NCBI RefSeq assembly: GCF_022179645.1
Contig: NZ_BPRA01000016.1
Coordinates: 1-64,000, forward strand
Length of the DNA stretch: 64,000 nucleotides
Reading direction: 5' to 3'
Origin: Methylobacterium thuringiense
GTDB taxonomy: Bacteria > Pseudomonadota > Alphaproteobacteria > Rhizobiales > Beijerinckiaceae
Shown: positions 9,275 through 17,601 of the stretch, in pieces
How the letters are laid out: each line of letters begins with the position of its first letter
How positions within the stretch are numbered: position 1 is the first letter of the stretch
The notes under the pieces: model-generated
Told to the model about the DNA's origin: nothing
Databases searched by the model: none
What the model saw: the letters and a program-made list of their open reading frames with translations, nothing else
Position numbers and translations under genes: made by a program

Positions 9275-9454
9275 ATGAAGCTGCTGCGGTGGGCCCTGAT
9301 CGCCTTCGTGATCTCGATCATCGCCGGAGGCCTCGGCTTCACCGGCATCGCCTCGGGCGCCCGCTCGATCTCGAAGATCCTGTTCGGCATCTTCCTCGCC
9401 ATCGCTATCGTGATCGTGCTGGTCGCCGTCCTCATCGGTAAGGCGGTCTTCTGA
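9275..9454 (+). CDS. YtjA-like DUF1328 small membrane protein
   Basis: A 59-aa protein with two hydrophobic helices separated by the short family motif [19 protein letters not shown], matching the UPF0391/DUF1328 family in size and layout. GGAG sits 9 bases before the ATG. Function in the family is unknown; several homologues are stress induced, which fits the EcfG-like promoter placed at 9207-9232. It lies between the ClC channel and an SDR gene and could be cotranscribed with the latter (14 bp gap). Confidence 0.85.
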   Translation: MKLLRWALIAFVISIIAGGLGFTGIASGARSISKILFGIFLAIAIVIVLVAVLIGKAVF

Positions 9455-9468
9455 GCACCCCAGCTTCC

Positions 9469-10317
9469 ATGCAGGGCAAGACCTGTCTCGTCACCGGTGC
9501 CTCCTCGGGCATCGGTGCGGAGACGGCGCTCGGACTGTCGCGTCTCGGCGCCCGGGTCGGCCTCGTCGGGCGCGATCGCGAACGCACGGAGGCCGCCGCC
9601 GCCGGCATCCGTGCGGAGACGGGCGGACAGGTCGACGTCTTCGTCGCCGACCTGTCGTCGCAGGCGGAAATCCGCCGCCTCGCGGCCGAGATGCTCGGGC
9701 TCTATCCCCGTCTCGACGTTCTGGTGAACAACGCCGGCGCGATTTTCGACAAACGCACGCTCACCGTCGACCGGCGCGAGCGTACCTGGGCGCTCGACCA
9801 CCTCGCCTACGTGCAGCTGACCCTCGCGCTCCTCGACCGGCTGAAAGCCAGCGCGCCGGCTCGCATCGTCAACCTGTCCTCCGCCGCGCATACCCGCGGC
9901 CGGATCGCCCTCGACGATCTCGACGCCGCCCGCTCCTTCGGCGGCATGAAGACCTACTCGCAGGCCAAGCTCGGCAACGTGCTCTTCACCTATGCCCTCG
10001 CCAGGCGGCTGGCGGGCAGCGGCGTCACCGTGAACGCGGTGCATCCCGGCGTGGTCTCGAGCGGCTTCGCCATGAACACCGGCGGCGCCCTCGGCTTCCT
10101 CTGGAGCCTGATCCGCCCGTTCCTGATCTCGACGGAGGACGGCGCCAGGACCTCGCTCCACGTCGCCACCGCGACGGAGCTCGACGGCGTGACGGGCCGC
10201 TATTTCGCCAGGAGCCGCGAGACGGCCTCCTCCGCACTCAGCCACGACCGCGACCTGCAGGAGCGGGTCTGGGCGGCAAGTCTCCAGCAACTCGGCCTCG
10301 CCGACGGCACGGCATAG
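9469..10317 (+). CDS. SDR-family NAD(P)-dependent oxidoreductase
   Basis: A 282-aa short-chain dehydrogenase/reductase. The Rossmann cofactor loop TGASSGIG is at residues 7-14, NNAGA lies near 87, and the catalytic pair YSQAK near 163-167 is preceded by a serine in VNLSSAAH. The basic residues after the second strand (GRDRERTE) suggest NADP(H). The overall layout resembles the retinol dehydrogenase/WW-domain oxidoreductase-like SDRs. Its substrate cannot be predicted from context. Confidence 0.85.
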   Translation: MQGKTCLVTGASSGIGAETALGLSRLGARVGLVGRDRERTEAAAAGIRAETGGQVDVFVADLSSQAEIRRLAAEMLGLYPRLDVLVNNAGAIFDKRTLTVDRRERTWALDHLAYVQLTLALLDRLKASAPARIVNLSSAAHTRGRIALDDLDAARSFGGMKTYSQAKLGNVLFTYALARRLAGSGVTVNAVHPGVVSSGFAMNTGGALGFLWSLIRPFLISTEDGARTSLHVATATELDGVTGRYFARSRETASSALSHDRDLQERVWAASLQQLGLADGTA

Positions 10318-10498
10318 TTCCGACCGGTTTGGGGCAAAGCCGTACGCACAAATCGGGCGCCTGTGGACAGTTCGATCGGCCCGTGGATAACCGCGAATGC
10401 CGCACCCTGGCGTCGGAACACCGCCGGTCGCGTCCTGTTGCTCGACTCCGCGGAGGCAGACGCCCTCCGACGGGAGTGTTTTGCAGCTACGGACCGCG

Positions 10499-11200
10499 AT
10501 GCTTTTTCCCCGTGACGACCACGACCACGTGCGTGCCCAGGCGTTTCGCGACTTCATCGGCAGCCGGCCCTTCCCCTGCGTCGGGGCCAAATCCGCCGTC
10601 GCCAAGGGGCGCATGAAGATCGTCGTCGCCCGCGACATCACCTCGGGTTGGGACGACATGCGGATCTATCCGGCGCTGCTGGCCTTCATCGCCCGCTACC
10701 GGCGCGATCCGGCGATCTTCCAGAGCTTCGCCGTCGTGTTCGAGGGGCCGGGCGACCTCTCCGAGGAGCAGTTCGAGAACCATCTCTGGACCCGCGCGCA
10801 ATCCCTGTCGGACAAGGATTCCTGGCTCGGCCAGCCCCTCGACGGCCGGGTGAACGACGATCCCGAGAACCCGCACTTTTCGCTGAGCTTCGGCGGCGAG
10901 GGCTTCTTCATCGTCGGCCTGCATCCGCGGGCGAGCCGGCCGGCGCGCCGGTTCTCGTCGCCGGTGCTCGTCTTCAACCTGCATGCGCAGTTCGAGCAGC
11001 TGCGTGTGGAGGGCCGCTACGAGACCCTGCGCAGCTCGATCCTGAAGCGCGACGAGGCGCTGGCCGGCTCGACCAACCCGATGCTCGCCCGCCACGGCGA
11101 CTCGTCGGAGGCACGGCAGTATAGCGGCCGTGCCGTCGACGCGTCCTGGCAATGCCCGTTCCAGGGTCGCGCCAAGGAGGCCGCACTCGATGGCCGCTGA
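10499..11200 (+). CDS. YqcI/YcgG family protein (GntA-like heme N-oxygenase)
   Basis: About 233 aa. The stretch FPCVGAKSAVAKGRMKIVVA near 22-41 and the C-terminal WQCPFQGR near 220 match the YqcI/YcgG family. That family includes GntA, the heme-dependent enzyme that N-hydroxylates a guanidine group in guanitoxin biosynthesis; the substrate here is unknown. The start is uncertain: ATG 10499 has no good ribosome site, whereas TTG 10481 lies 4 bases after GGGAG. The last 11 bases overlap the start of the DUF1989 gene, so the two are translationally coupled and probably act on the same compound. Confidence 0.8.
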   Translation: MLFPRDDHDHVRAQAFRDFIGSRPFPCVGAKSAVAKGRMKIVVARDITSGWDDMRIYPALLAFIARYRRDPAIFQSFAVVFEGPGDLSEEQFENHLWTRAQSLSDKDSWLGQPLDGRVNDDPENPHFSLSFGGEGFFIVGLHPRASRPARRFSSPVLVFNLHAQFEQLRVEGRYETLRSSILKRDEALAGSTNPMLARHGDSSEARQYSGRAVDASWQCPFQGRAKEAALDGR

Positions 11201-11867
11201 ATGCTGCAACCACGAGATTCCGCCGCGCTCCGGCACGGCCTTCACCCTCGATAGAGGCGACCGCCTGACGGTGATCGACCCGCGCGGTGAGCAGGTGGCG
11301 GACCTCGTCGCTTATAACCGCCACGACACGGCCGAGGTGATCTCGTCGGGGCGGACTCTCGACTATGCGAGCCGGATTTACCTGACCACGGGGGATCCGC
11401 TCTATTCCAACCGCTCGACGATCCTGCTGCGCATCGTCGAGGATACGGTCGGCAGGCACGACTTTCTGCTAACGCCTTGCTCCGCCGACACGTTTCGCAT
11501 CATCTACGGCGACGCCGACCCACATCGCGGCTGCTTCGGCAACCTCGCTGCGGCGCTGGAGCCCTATGGGATCGGGCCGGATGCGATCCCGGTGGCGTTC
11601 AATTGCTTCATGAACGTGCCGATCGATGCGGCGACCGGAGCGATCACCGTCGCGCCGCCCCTGAGCCGAGCCGGGGACCGCATCGTGTTCGAGGCCGAGA
11701 CCGACCTGATCATCGGGCTGACCGCCTGCTCGGCGCTGCAGTCGAACAACGGCAGCTTCAAGCCCATCCACTACGCGATCGAGCGGGCCGTCGTTTCCTC
11801 TAGAGCGGGCATTCCGGGTTCCGCTGCGCGGCCCCAGAAAGACGGTGGAGTGGTTCGTCAGAAGTGA
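11190..11867 (+). CDS. DUF1989 (urea carboxylase-associated family) protein
   Basis: A 225-aa protein with the DUF1989 layout: RGDRLTVIDPRGEQVADLVA near 22-41, RTLDYASRIYLTTGDPLYSN near 55-74, a conserved cysteine region FLLTPCSAD near 93-101, GCFGNL near 115 and FNCFMNVPID near 140. DUF1989 proteins include urea/guanidine carboxylase-associated subunits and carboxyguanidine deiminase, enzymes that work on guanidine-like nitrogen. Here the partner is the overlapping GntA-like gene rather than a carboxylase, so the substrate is open. Its stop codon overlaps the convergent thiL stop region by 10 bp. Confidence 0.85.
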   Translation: MAAECCNHEIPPRSGTAFTLDRGDRLTVIDPRGEQVADLVAYNRHDTAEVISSGRTLDYASRIYLTTGDPLYSNRSTILLRIVEDTVGRHDFLLTPCSADTFRIIYGDADPHRGCFGNLAAALEPYGIGPDAIPVAFNCFMNVPIDAATGAITVAPPLSRAGDRIVFEAETDLIIGLTACSALQSNNGSFKPIHYAIERAVVSSRAGIPGSAARPQKDGGVVRQK

Positions 11868-12847
11868 CTGAACGACGCCCTTGCAAATGCCCGTTCGGCG
11901 CCGTTCTCATCCAGAAAAATAGGCGGCCCCTCCCCGGCTTCGATCGATCCGATATCCGTCATTGCCACGCCGGCAGCCTGAGAACCCGCGAGGAAATCGT
12001 CGCGCGCATCGGGCGGAACGGCACAGAGGATCTCGTAGTCGTCGCCGCCGGTCAGCGCAGTTTCGAGCAGGGTCGGGTCGGAGGCTATCACGCGGCGCGC
12101 CGCATCCGAGAGTGGCACGTCGGCCAGGATCACCCGTGCGGTCACGCCCGTCAGCATCTTGGCGAGATCCCCAGCCAGCCCATCCGAGACATCCATCGCC
12201 ACGCGGACATGCCGACGTAAGACCGGGGCCAGCATCAGGCGTGGTTTCGGATGTCGGTAGCGTTCAATCAGGGCAGCACGGTCCGCCGCGTCGACCGGTC
12301 CCGTCCAGCCGCGCCGGTTCGCGGGATGCAACCGCAGGCCGAGGGCTGCATCGCCGATCGTGCCGGACACGCAGATCCGGTCGCCGGGGCGGGCGCCCTG
12401 CCGCTTCACCATCGTGCCGGCGGGAACCTCGCCGAAGGCCGTGATCGCGATCATCGCAGCGCCGTTGGTGCGCACGGTGTCGCCGCCGAGCAGCGGGCAT
12501 CCGAAGTCTCGGCTCGCCGCGCCAAGCCCTTCCGCGAAGCCGGCAAGCCAGGTCTCGGTCCAGTCCTCGGGGAGCGCCAGCGTCAGCAGGAATCCGCGCG
12601 GCGTCGCGCCCTTGGCGGCGAGATCCGACAGGTTCACGCCGAGCGCCTTGCGGGCGATCGAGGTCGGCGGGTCGTCGGGGAAGTAATGCACGCCCGCGAC
12701 GATGGCGTCCGCCGTGACGACGAGGTCGTGGCCCGGCGTCGACGTGAGAGACGCCGCATCGTCGCGAAGCTCCTCGGCCCCTGGGCCTGCGAGCGGCGCG
12801 AAGTAACGCGCGATCAGCGCCTCTTCGCCGGCCCGCGCATTACTCAC
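11858..12847 (-). CDS. thiL: Thiamine-monophosphate kinase
   Basis: A 329-aa ATP-dependent kinase making thiamine diphosphate from thiamine monophosphate. Family motifs are visible: the N-terminal acidic metal site DDAA near 30, VVTADAIVAGVHYFPD near 43-58, NLSDLAAKGATPRGFLL near 73-89, a GGDT motif near 123 and MDVSDGLAGDL near 215. The GTG start at 12847 (VSNARAGEE) lies 7 bp after the nusB stop; an upstream start would overlap nusB. The order ribH-nusB-thiL is a frequent alphaproteobacterial operon. Confidence 0.93.
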   Translation of the reverse strand: MSNARAGEEALIARYFAPLAGPGAEELRDDAASLTSTPGHDLVVTADAIVAGVHYFPDDPPTSIARKALGVNLSDLAAKGATPRGFLLTLALPEDWTETWLAGFAEGLGAASRDFGCPLLGGDTVRTNGAAMIAITAFGEVPAGTMVKRQGARPGDRICVSGTIGDAALGLRLHPANRRGWTGPVDAADRAALIERYRHPKPRLMLAPVLRRHVRVAMDVSDGLAGDLAKMLTGVTARVILADVPLSDAARRVIASDPTLLETALTGGDDYEILCAVPPDARDDFLAGSQAAGVAMTDIGSIEAGEGPPIFLDENGAERAFARASFSHF

Positions 12848-12854
12848 CTGCGGC

Positions 12855-13346
12855 TCACCCCTGGCGGCCGGCGGCCGGCAGCGCCAGTTCCTCGGCGCGC
12901 ACGTCGCGGGCGACGCGGTCGAGGACGCCGTTGACGAGGCCGGGCTCGTCGCCGTCGTAAAAGCTGTGGGCGACGTCGACATATTCGGAGATGGCCGAGC
13001 GGGCCGGCACGTCGCGGCGAAACAGCAGCTCGTAGGCGCCGGCGCGCAGGATGGCGCGCAAAACCGCCTCGATGCGCTTCAACGGCCAGCCCTTCACCAG
13101 CGCCTTGTCGAGCACAGGATCGATCGCCCGCTGCTCGTCGACGGTGCCGCGCAGCAGGTCGCGAAAGAAGACGGCGTCGGCGGGGGGGTGCTGGATGCCC
13201 TCGACCTCGCTGCCGATCCAGAAGGCCTCGAACTCGGCCAGCGCCTCAAGCGTACCCTTGCCCGAGATCTCCATCTCGTAGAGCGCCTGGACCACGGCGA
13301 GGCGGGCGCCGCTGCGCTCGGATTTCGTCTGGGGCGATTTGCTCAT
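12855..13346 (-). CDS. nusB: Transcription antitermination factor NusB
   Basis: A 163-aa all-helical RNA-binding protein that joins NusE (S10) on boxA RNA to prevent early termination, chiefly in rRNA operons. The family pattern is clear: [16 protein letters not shown] near 14-29, [20 protein letters not shown] near 95-114 and [19 protein letters not shown] near 120-138. The start overlaps the ribH stop by 4 bases (ATGA), showing tight coupling with riboflavin genes as in many Proteobacteria. Confidence 0.95.
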   Translation of the reverse strand: MSKSPQTKSERSGARLAVVQALYEMEISGKGTLEALAEFEAFWIGSEVEGIQHPPADAVFFRDLLRGTVDEQRAIDPVLDKALVKGWPLKRIEAVLRAILRAGAYELLFRRDVPARSAISEYVDVAHSFYDGDEPGLVNGVLDRVARDVRAEELALPAAGRQG

Positions 13347-13834
13347 CGGGCGCGCTCCGCGTCGCGCTTCAGCGCGAGGATCGTGAGCGCGGCGCGGGCC
13401 GCGCCGCCGCCCTTGTCCATGTCGTCGGCCCGGGCGCGGGCCATGGCCTGATCGTGGTTCTCGACGGTGAGGATGCCGTTGCCCAGCGGCAGCCGTTCCC
13501 GGACCGAGAGGTCCATCAGGCCGCGCGCGCTCTCGTTGGCGACGGTGTCGTAGTGGCTGGTCTCGCCACGGATGACGCAGCCGAGCGCCACGACGGCGTC
13601 GAAGGGCTGGCCGGCCGCCCGCGCCCCGTCGAGCAGGATGGCGATCGCCGCGGGCAGCTCCAGCGCCCCCGGCACCGTGACGAAGGACGCCGCCGCCCCG
13701 GCCGCGCTCAGCGCGCGGCGCGCCCCGTCGAGAAGGGCGTCGGCGACGTCGTCGTAGAAGCGCGCCTCGATGACGAGGACGCGCGCGCCGGCGGCATCGA
13801 TCGGCGCGGCCGCATCCCGGCTGTGTGAGACCAT
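13343..13834 (-). CDS. ribH: 6,7-dimethyl-8-ribityllumazine synthase
   Basis: A 163-aa enzyme of the penultimate riboflavin step, condensing 3,4-dihydroxybutanone phosphate with the ribitylamino-uracil. Signatures are [15 protein letters not shown] near 60-74, [20 protein letters not shown] near 86-105, and [11 protein letters not shown] near 128. ATG 13834 is preferred over the TTG three codons earlier. It leads the ribH-nusB-thiL cluster; ribE, ribD and nrdR lie further upstream on the same strand but are separated by a GST gene and a convergent YciI gene. Confidence 0.95.
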   Translation of the reverse strand: MVSHSRDAAAPIDAAGARVLVIEARFYDDVADALLDGARRALSAAGAAASFVTVPGALELPAAIAILLDGARAAGQPFDAVVALGCVIRGETSHYDTVANESARGLMDLSVRERLPLGNGILTVENHDQAMARARADDMDKGGGAARAALTILALKRDAERAR

Positions 13835-13986
13835 GGAGTCCAAAAATCCGAAGAGGAGAAGCGGCGCATCCTCGCAACGCCCTCGCCGGCTTCGTGGTGG
13901 CGCGGCGTCGGGGCGTGGGCGAGCGTTAGCCCGGAACGGGCCGGAGCGGCAAGGCGGGGGGAGCGAGGCAGGCCAGCGTCCGGTTT

Positions 13987-14703
13987 TCAGGCCGACGGCG
14001 CCCCAAACTCCGGACAGTATCGTTCGCGCATTCGCGCCTCGTAGGCCACGAGGTTGGGCTGAGCTTCCATCGCCGTGCGCAGCGGGGTCTCGAATACCGG
14101 GCAGAGGGTGGCGGCGACGAAGGCGTAGGCCGTGGCGTCGGCGCCGGAGGGGGTAGGGCCGAGGAGGTACGGCTTGTCGCCGAGGATGTCGCCGAGCGCC
14201 GCGATCGAGCGGAGGCCCAGTGCCTCGATCGTGGGCCGGTCGTGCCGGCCGAGGCCGTGGGCGTGCAGGTTGCCGCGGACCTTGCGGCGGATCAGCGCCT
14301 GGATGAGCGGCCGGACCGGGGCCGGCACCGCCTTGAAGAAGTTCGCCGGGCCGCGCGCGAAGTTCGCGTTGTCGACCCAGCGGGCATGGACGATCGCCCA
14401 GTAGAGGTGGTCCTCCAGCATCTTTTCCACCGTCCAGCCGGTGGCGGTCTTGGCCGGTGCGTAGCCGGCGTCGAAGGCGATGCCGTGGGCTTTTTCGAGG
14501 TGCCAGCGGATCAGGGTCGAATCGGCGACCACGGTTGCGCCGTCGCGCAGATATGGCAGCTTGCCCTTGGGGGCCTGGCGAAAACCGCCGCTGTCGGTGG
14601 TGAAGGGCAGGCCCGACATGGCGAGCAGCACCTGCGCCTTCATCACGAAGGGGCTCGGATCGGGCAGGCCGAATTGCGGGCCGAAGGTGTAGAGCGTGAT
14701 CAT
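13987..14703 (-). CDS. Glutathione S-transferase family protein (metaxin/Fax-like)
   Basis: A 238-aa protein with an N-terminal thioredoxin-like GST domain ([20 protein letters not shown], then [20 protein letters not shown] near 45-64) and an all-helical C-terminal domain with [20 protein letters not shown] near 175-194. The LPYL and ADST segment corresponds to the usual glutathione-binding P-x-L/S-T corner. The layout fits the failed-axon-connections/metaxin-like GSTs common in Proteobacteria, whose substrates are mostly unknown. It sits between ribH and ribE but has no known link with flavin synthesis. Confidence 0.85.
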   Translation of the reverse strand: MITLYTFGPQFGLPDPSPFVMKAQVLLAMSGLPFTTDSGGFRQAPKGKLPYLRDGATVVADSTLIRWHLEKAHGIAFDAGYAPAKTATGWTVEKMLEDHLYWAIVHARWVDNANFARGPANFFKAVPAPVRPLIQALIRRKVRGNLHAHGLGRHDRPTIEALGLRSIAALGDILGDKPYLLGPTPSGADATAYAFVAATLCPVFETPLRTAMEAQPNLVAYEARMRERYCPEFGAPSA

Positions 14704-14867
14704 CGGCCTGTCCGTCCCGGTCGGGGCGGAGCCTCGGCCGGGCCGGCGCGGGTGGTCAAGCCCGGGGCCGGGGGCCGGGAAAATTTTCGAGCGCGTGTCG
14801 GCCCGTCTCCCGCTCCTGCGTCTTCAGGTCGAGGCCGGCACGGCCTCTACACCGGGGAGACACGGCG

Positions 14868-15233
14868 ATGCGCGTGATGGTTCTGGTCAAGGCGACGGCG
14901 GAGAGCGAGGCCGGCGACATGCCCGCCGCGGAGATGCTCGCGGCGATGGGGAGGTTCAACAACGAACTCGCGGCCGCCGGCATCCTGCTGGCGGCCGACG
15001 GCCTCAAGCCGAGCGCGGCGGGCAAGCGCGTCGCCTTCGACGGCTCCGGCCGCAGCGTGAGCGACGGCCCCTTCGCCGCGACGAACGAGCTCGTCGCCGG
15101 GTTCTGGCTCTGGCAGGTCAAGGATCTCGACGAGGCCGTGGCCTGGGTGAAGCGCTGCCCCAACCCGATGCCCGGCCCAAGCGAGATCGAGATCCGGCCG
15201 CTCTACGAGATGTCCGACTTCGCGGATGTCTGA
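14868..15233 (+). CDS. YciI-like (YCII-related) protein
   Basis: A 121-aa single-domain protein of the YCII/DGPF type: MRVMVLVKATAESEAGD at the start, the DGPFAATNELVAGFWLWQVK motif near 65-84 and EIEIRPLYEM near the end. Such proteins form a dimeric alpha/beta ferredoxin-like fold; proposed catalytic roles are unproven for most. This one is encoded against the flow of the riboflavin genes, and its last 31 bases overlap the 3' end of ribE on the other strand. Confidence 0.85.
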   Translation: MRVMVLVKATAESEAGDMPAAEMLAAMGRFNNELAAAGILLAADGLKPSAAGKRVAFDGSGRSVSDGPFAATNELVAGFWLWQVKDLDEAVAWVKRCPNPMPGPSEIEIRPLYEMSDFADV

Positions 15234-15856
15234 GGCCGCGCCTCGGTCAGCCGCGCGGCATAGCGGGCGATCAGGTCGACCTCGAGGTTGACACGGTCGC
15301 CGGTGCGGCGCTCGCCCCAGGTCGTGACCGCGAGCGAGTGCGGGATCAGCAGCACCGAGAACAGGTCGCCGTCCACCGTGTTGACGGTGAGCGAGGTGCC
15401 ATCGAGGCAGACCGAGCCTTTTTCGGCGATGAAGCGGGCGATCTCCGACGGGGCGCGCAGGGTGAAGCGGGTGCTCGCGCCCCAGGGGCTGTCGGCCTCG
15501 GTCACCTCTTCGCGCGAGACGATCTCGCTGACGCCGTCGACATGGCCGGTGACGAGGTGGCCGCCGAGTTCGTCGCCGATCTTCAGCGAGCGCTCCAGGT
15601 TGATCCGGGTGCCCTCCCCCCAGGTGCCAAGCGTGGTGCGGGCCAGCGTTTCGGCTGCGGCGTCGATGGAGAAGCGGCAGCCGGTGCCATGCGGCGCGAT
15701 CTCCACCGCCGTCAGGCAGGGGCCGGAACAGGCGATCGAGGCGCCCAGCGCGATGGTCGCCGGGTCGTAGGCGCTCTCGATGACGACACGCCGCAGCCGA
15801 TCGTCGCCGGTAATTGATACGACATGGCCGACGTCGCTGATCAGGCCGGTGAACAT
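15203..15856 (-). CDS. ribE: Riboflavin synthase alpha chain
   Basis: A 217-aa enzyme that dismutates two lumazine molecules into riboflavin. The two tandem beta-barrel repeats are visible: MFTGLISDVGHVVS plus SIACSGPCLTAVEI in the first half, and HLVTGHVDGVSEI plus KGSVCLDGTSLTVNTVDG in the second. The C-terminal tail (EARPQTSAKSDIS) overlaps the convergent YciI gene by 31 bp, so either tail could be a recent extension. It begins 6 bp after the ribD stop, so ribD and ribE are surely cotranscribed. Confidence 0.95.
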   Translation of the reverse strand: MFTGLISDVGHVVSITGDDRLRRVVIESAYDPATIALGASIACSGPCLTAVEIAPHGTGCRFSIDAAAETLARTTLGTWGEGTRINLERSLKIGDELGGHLVTGHVDGVSEIVSREEVTEADSPWGASTRFTLRAPSEIARFIAEKGSVCLDGTSLTVNTVDGDLFSVLLIPHSLAVTTWGERRTGDRVNLEVDLIARYAARLTEARPQTSAKSDIS

Positions 15857-15862
15857 TTCTTC

Positions 15863-16978
15863 TCAGGTTCTCCGCTCGTAGGTGACGGCGTGGTCGGGGC
15901 CGAGCATCCGCGCCGCGCTTTCGCACAGGTGGCCATCGCGGATCGCCGTTTCGAGATGCGGGCCGATCGCCGGCAGGCCGCCAGCGGGGCCCAGCGCCTC
16001 GGGACCGGTGAACAGGGTCAGCACGTCGATGAGGCCGGCGGCGGCCAGCGCGTCGGCGAGATGCGGGCCGCCCTCGCTGCACAGACGGGTGATGCCGCGC
16101 TCGGCCAACGCCGCGAGGGCTGCGTGCAGGTCGACCCGGCCGGCGGGATCGGAGGGGACCAACAGGACCTCGACGCCGAAGGAGGCCAGCATCCGTTTGG
16201 CATGGACCGGCGCGGAGCGCGTGGTGAGCACCAGGGTCGGCACTTCCCTTGCGCCGCGCACCAGCCGCGAGGCCGGGTTGAGCCGCAGGGACGAGTCGAG
16301 CACGACCCGCAGCGGCGAGCGCGCGTCGAGGCCCGGCAGCCGCACGGTCAGCGCCGGATCGTCGGCCCGCACCGTGCCGATCCCGACGAGGATGGCGTCG
16401 GCATGAGCGCGCCAGAGATGCACCGCGCCGTCCGCGATCGGGCCGGTGATGCGCAGGCGCTCGTCGCGGGCATGCGCGGCGAAGCCGTCGCGGGTGCGGG
16501 CGAGCTTGAGGTGGAGGCTCGGGCGGCCGCGCGTCACCCGGCTGATATGGCCGCGATGGTCGCGCGCGGCCTCGTCCCGCAGCAGGCCGGTCTCGACAGC
16601 GATGCCGGCCTCCCGCAGGAGGGCATGGCCGCGCCCGGCGACCCGCGGGTCGGGATCCTCGATCGCCGAGACGACGCGGCCGATCCCGGCCGCGACGATC
16701 GCGTCGGTGCAGGGAGGCGTGCGGCCGTGATGCGAGCAGGGTTCGAGCCCGACATAGAGCGTCGCGCCCCGAGCAAGCTCCCCGGCCATGGCCAGGGCCG
16801 TCGGCTCGCCATGCGGACGCCCGCCGGGCGCCGTCACCGCCTGCCCGACGATTTCTCCATTGGCCACGACCACGGCGCCGACCGACGGGTTCGGCCAGGT
16901 CCGGCCCTGGTTGCGCCGCCCCAGCGCCAGGGCCAGCCGCATGAAGCGGAGATCATCCGCGGATTCCGAAAAACTCAC
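15863..16978 (-). CDS. ribD: Bifunctional pyrimidine deaminase/reductase RibD
   Basis: A 371-aa riboflavin enzyme that deaminates the pyrimidine and then reduces the ribose. The N-terminal deaminase has a zinc site [12 protein letters not shown] (the usual HAE is HGE here) and [12 protein letters not shown]. The C-terminal RibD_C reductase domain starts near residue 150 ([14 protein letters not shown]) and ends with [20 protein letters not shown]. The GTG start at 16978 overlaps the nrdR stop (GTGA); an upstream start would run far into nrdR. The nrdR-ribD pairing is widespread in bacteria. Confidence 0.94.
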   Translation of the reverse strand: MSFSESADDLRFMRLALALGRRNQGRTWPNPSVGAVVVANGEIVGQAVTAPGGRPHGEPTALAMAGELARGATLYVGLEPCSHHGRTPPCTDAIVAAGIGRVVSAIEDPDPRVAGRGHALLREAGIAVETGLLRDEAARDHRGHISRVTRGRPSLHLKLARTRDGFAAHARDERLRITGPIADGAVHLWRAHADAILVGIGTVRADDPALTVRLPGLDARSPLRVVLDSSLRLNPASRLVRGAREVPTLVLTTRSAPVHAKRMLASFGVEVLLVPSDPAGRVDLHAALAALAERGITRLCSEGGPHLADALAAAGLIDVLTLFTGPEALGPAGGLPAIGPHLETAIRDGHLCESAARMLGPDHAVTYERRT

Positions 16979-17502
16979 GCGCGCGACCGGGCCGTGCGGC
17001 TGCGCGGGCGGGGGGCGTCCGGTTCGGGCGCATCGCCGAAGGGCAGCGTGCCGACGTCCCCCAGGGTGCCGAGCAGGTCCTTGAAGTCCTGCGCCTCGCG
17101 AAAGTTCTTGTAGACGGAGGCGAAGCGCACATAGGCGACGTCGTCGAGGCCCTTCAGCCCCTCCATCACCGCCTCGCCGATGGCCTCGCTGGTCACCTCG
17201 CCCTCGCCGCCGCTCTCGAGCCGCCGGGTGATGCCGGAGACGAGCCGCTCCACGCGCTCGGGGTCGGCCGAGCGCTTGCGGAGCGCCACGTCGATCGAGC
17301 GCTGCAGCTTGTCGCGGTCGAAGGGTACGCGCTTGCCGGAGCGCTTGAGCACTGTGAGCTCGCGCAGCTGCACCCGCTCGAAGGTGGTGAAGCGGCCGCC
17401 GCAATCCGGGCAGACGCGCCGGCGGCGGATGGCGGAAGCGTCCTCGCTCGGGCGCGAGTCCTTCACCTGGGTATCGGGGCCGCCGCAATAGGGACACCGC
17501 AT
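16975..17502 (-). CDS. nrdR: Transcriptional repressor NrdR
   Basis: A 175-aa regulator with an N-terminal zinc ribbon (CPYCGG at residues 3-8 and [13 protein letters not shown] near 34-46) and an ATP-cone near 49-139 ([20 protein letters not shown]). It senses ATP/dATP and represses ribonucleotide reductase genes through paired NrdR boxes. Two candidate boxes lie upstream of nrdJ at 44018-44054 in this same window. The long C-terminal tail after the cone (residues 145-175) is Arg/Pro-rich and typical of alphaproteobacterial members. Confidence 0.95.
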   Translation of the reverse strand: MRCPYCGGPDTQVKDSRPSEDASAIRRRRVCPDCGGRFTTFERVQLRELTVLKRSGKRVPFDRDKLQRSIDVALRKRSADPERVERLVSGITRRLESGGEGEVTSEAIGEAVMEGLKGLDDVAYVRFASVYKNFREAQDFKDLLGTLGDVGTLPFGDAPEPDAPRPRSRTARSRA

Positions 17503-17522
17503 CGGCCGGCAACCTCAGTGTC

Positions 17523-17560
17523 GAAAACGAAAACGGCCGCGGACGAACGATCCGCGGCCG
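17523..17560 (-). terminator. Terminator after glyA
   Basis: A perfect 10-bp GC-rich stem (17534-17543 with 17551-17560) with a 7-nt loop is followed on the minus strand by a T-rich tract interrupted by single C or G. It lies about 42 bases past the glyA stop and just before nrdR, so it separates the two leftward units. Confidence 0.75.
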
Positions 17561-17601
17561 CTTCTAGCGTGGTGACGGAGGCGCCGAAAGGGCGCCCGCG
17601 G

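Noticed and set aside
10318-10498. Guanidine riboswitch before the GntA-like gene
   Set aside because: A hairpin (GGAGGC-AGAC-GCCCTCC) occurs near 10451 but lacks the ACGR loops or other guanidine-I/II/III core features.
7864-10659. Leftward 931-codon open frame opposite the ClC, DUF1328 and SDR genes
   Set aside because: Same reason: high-GC shadow; the rightward genes have catalytic or pore motifs.
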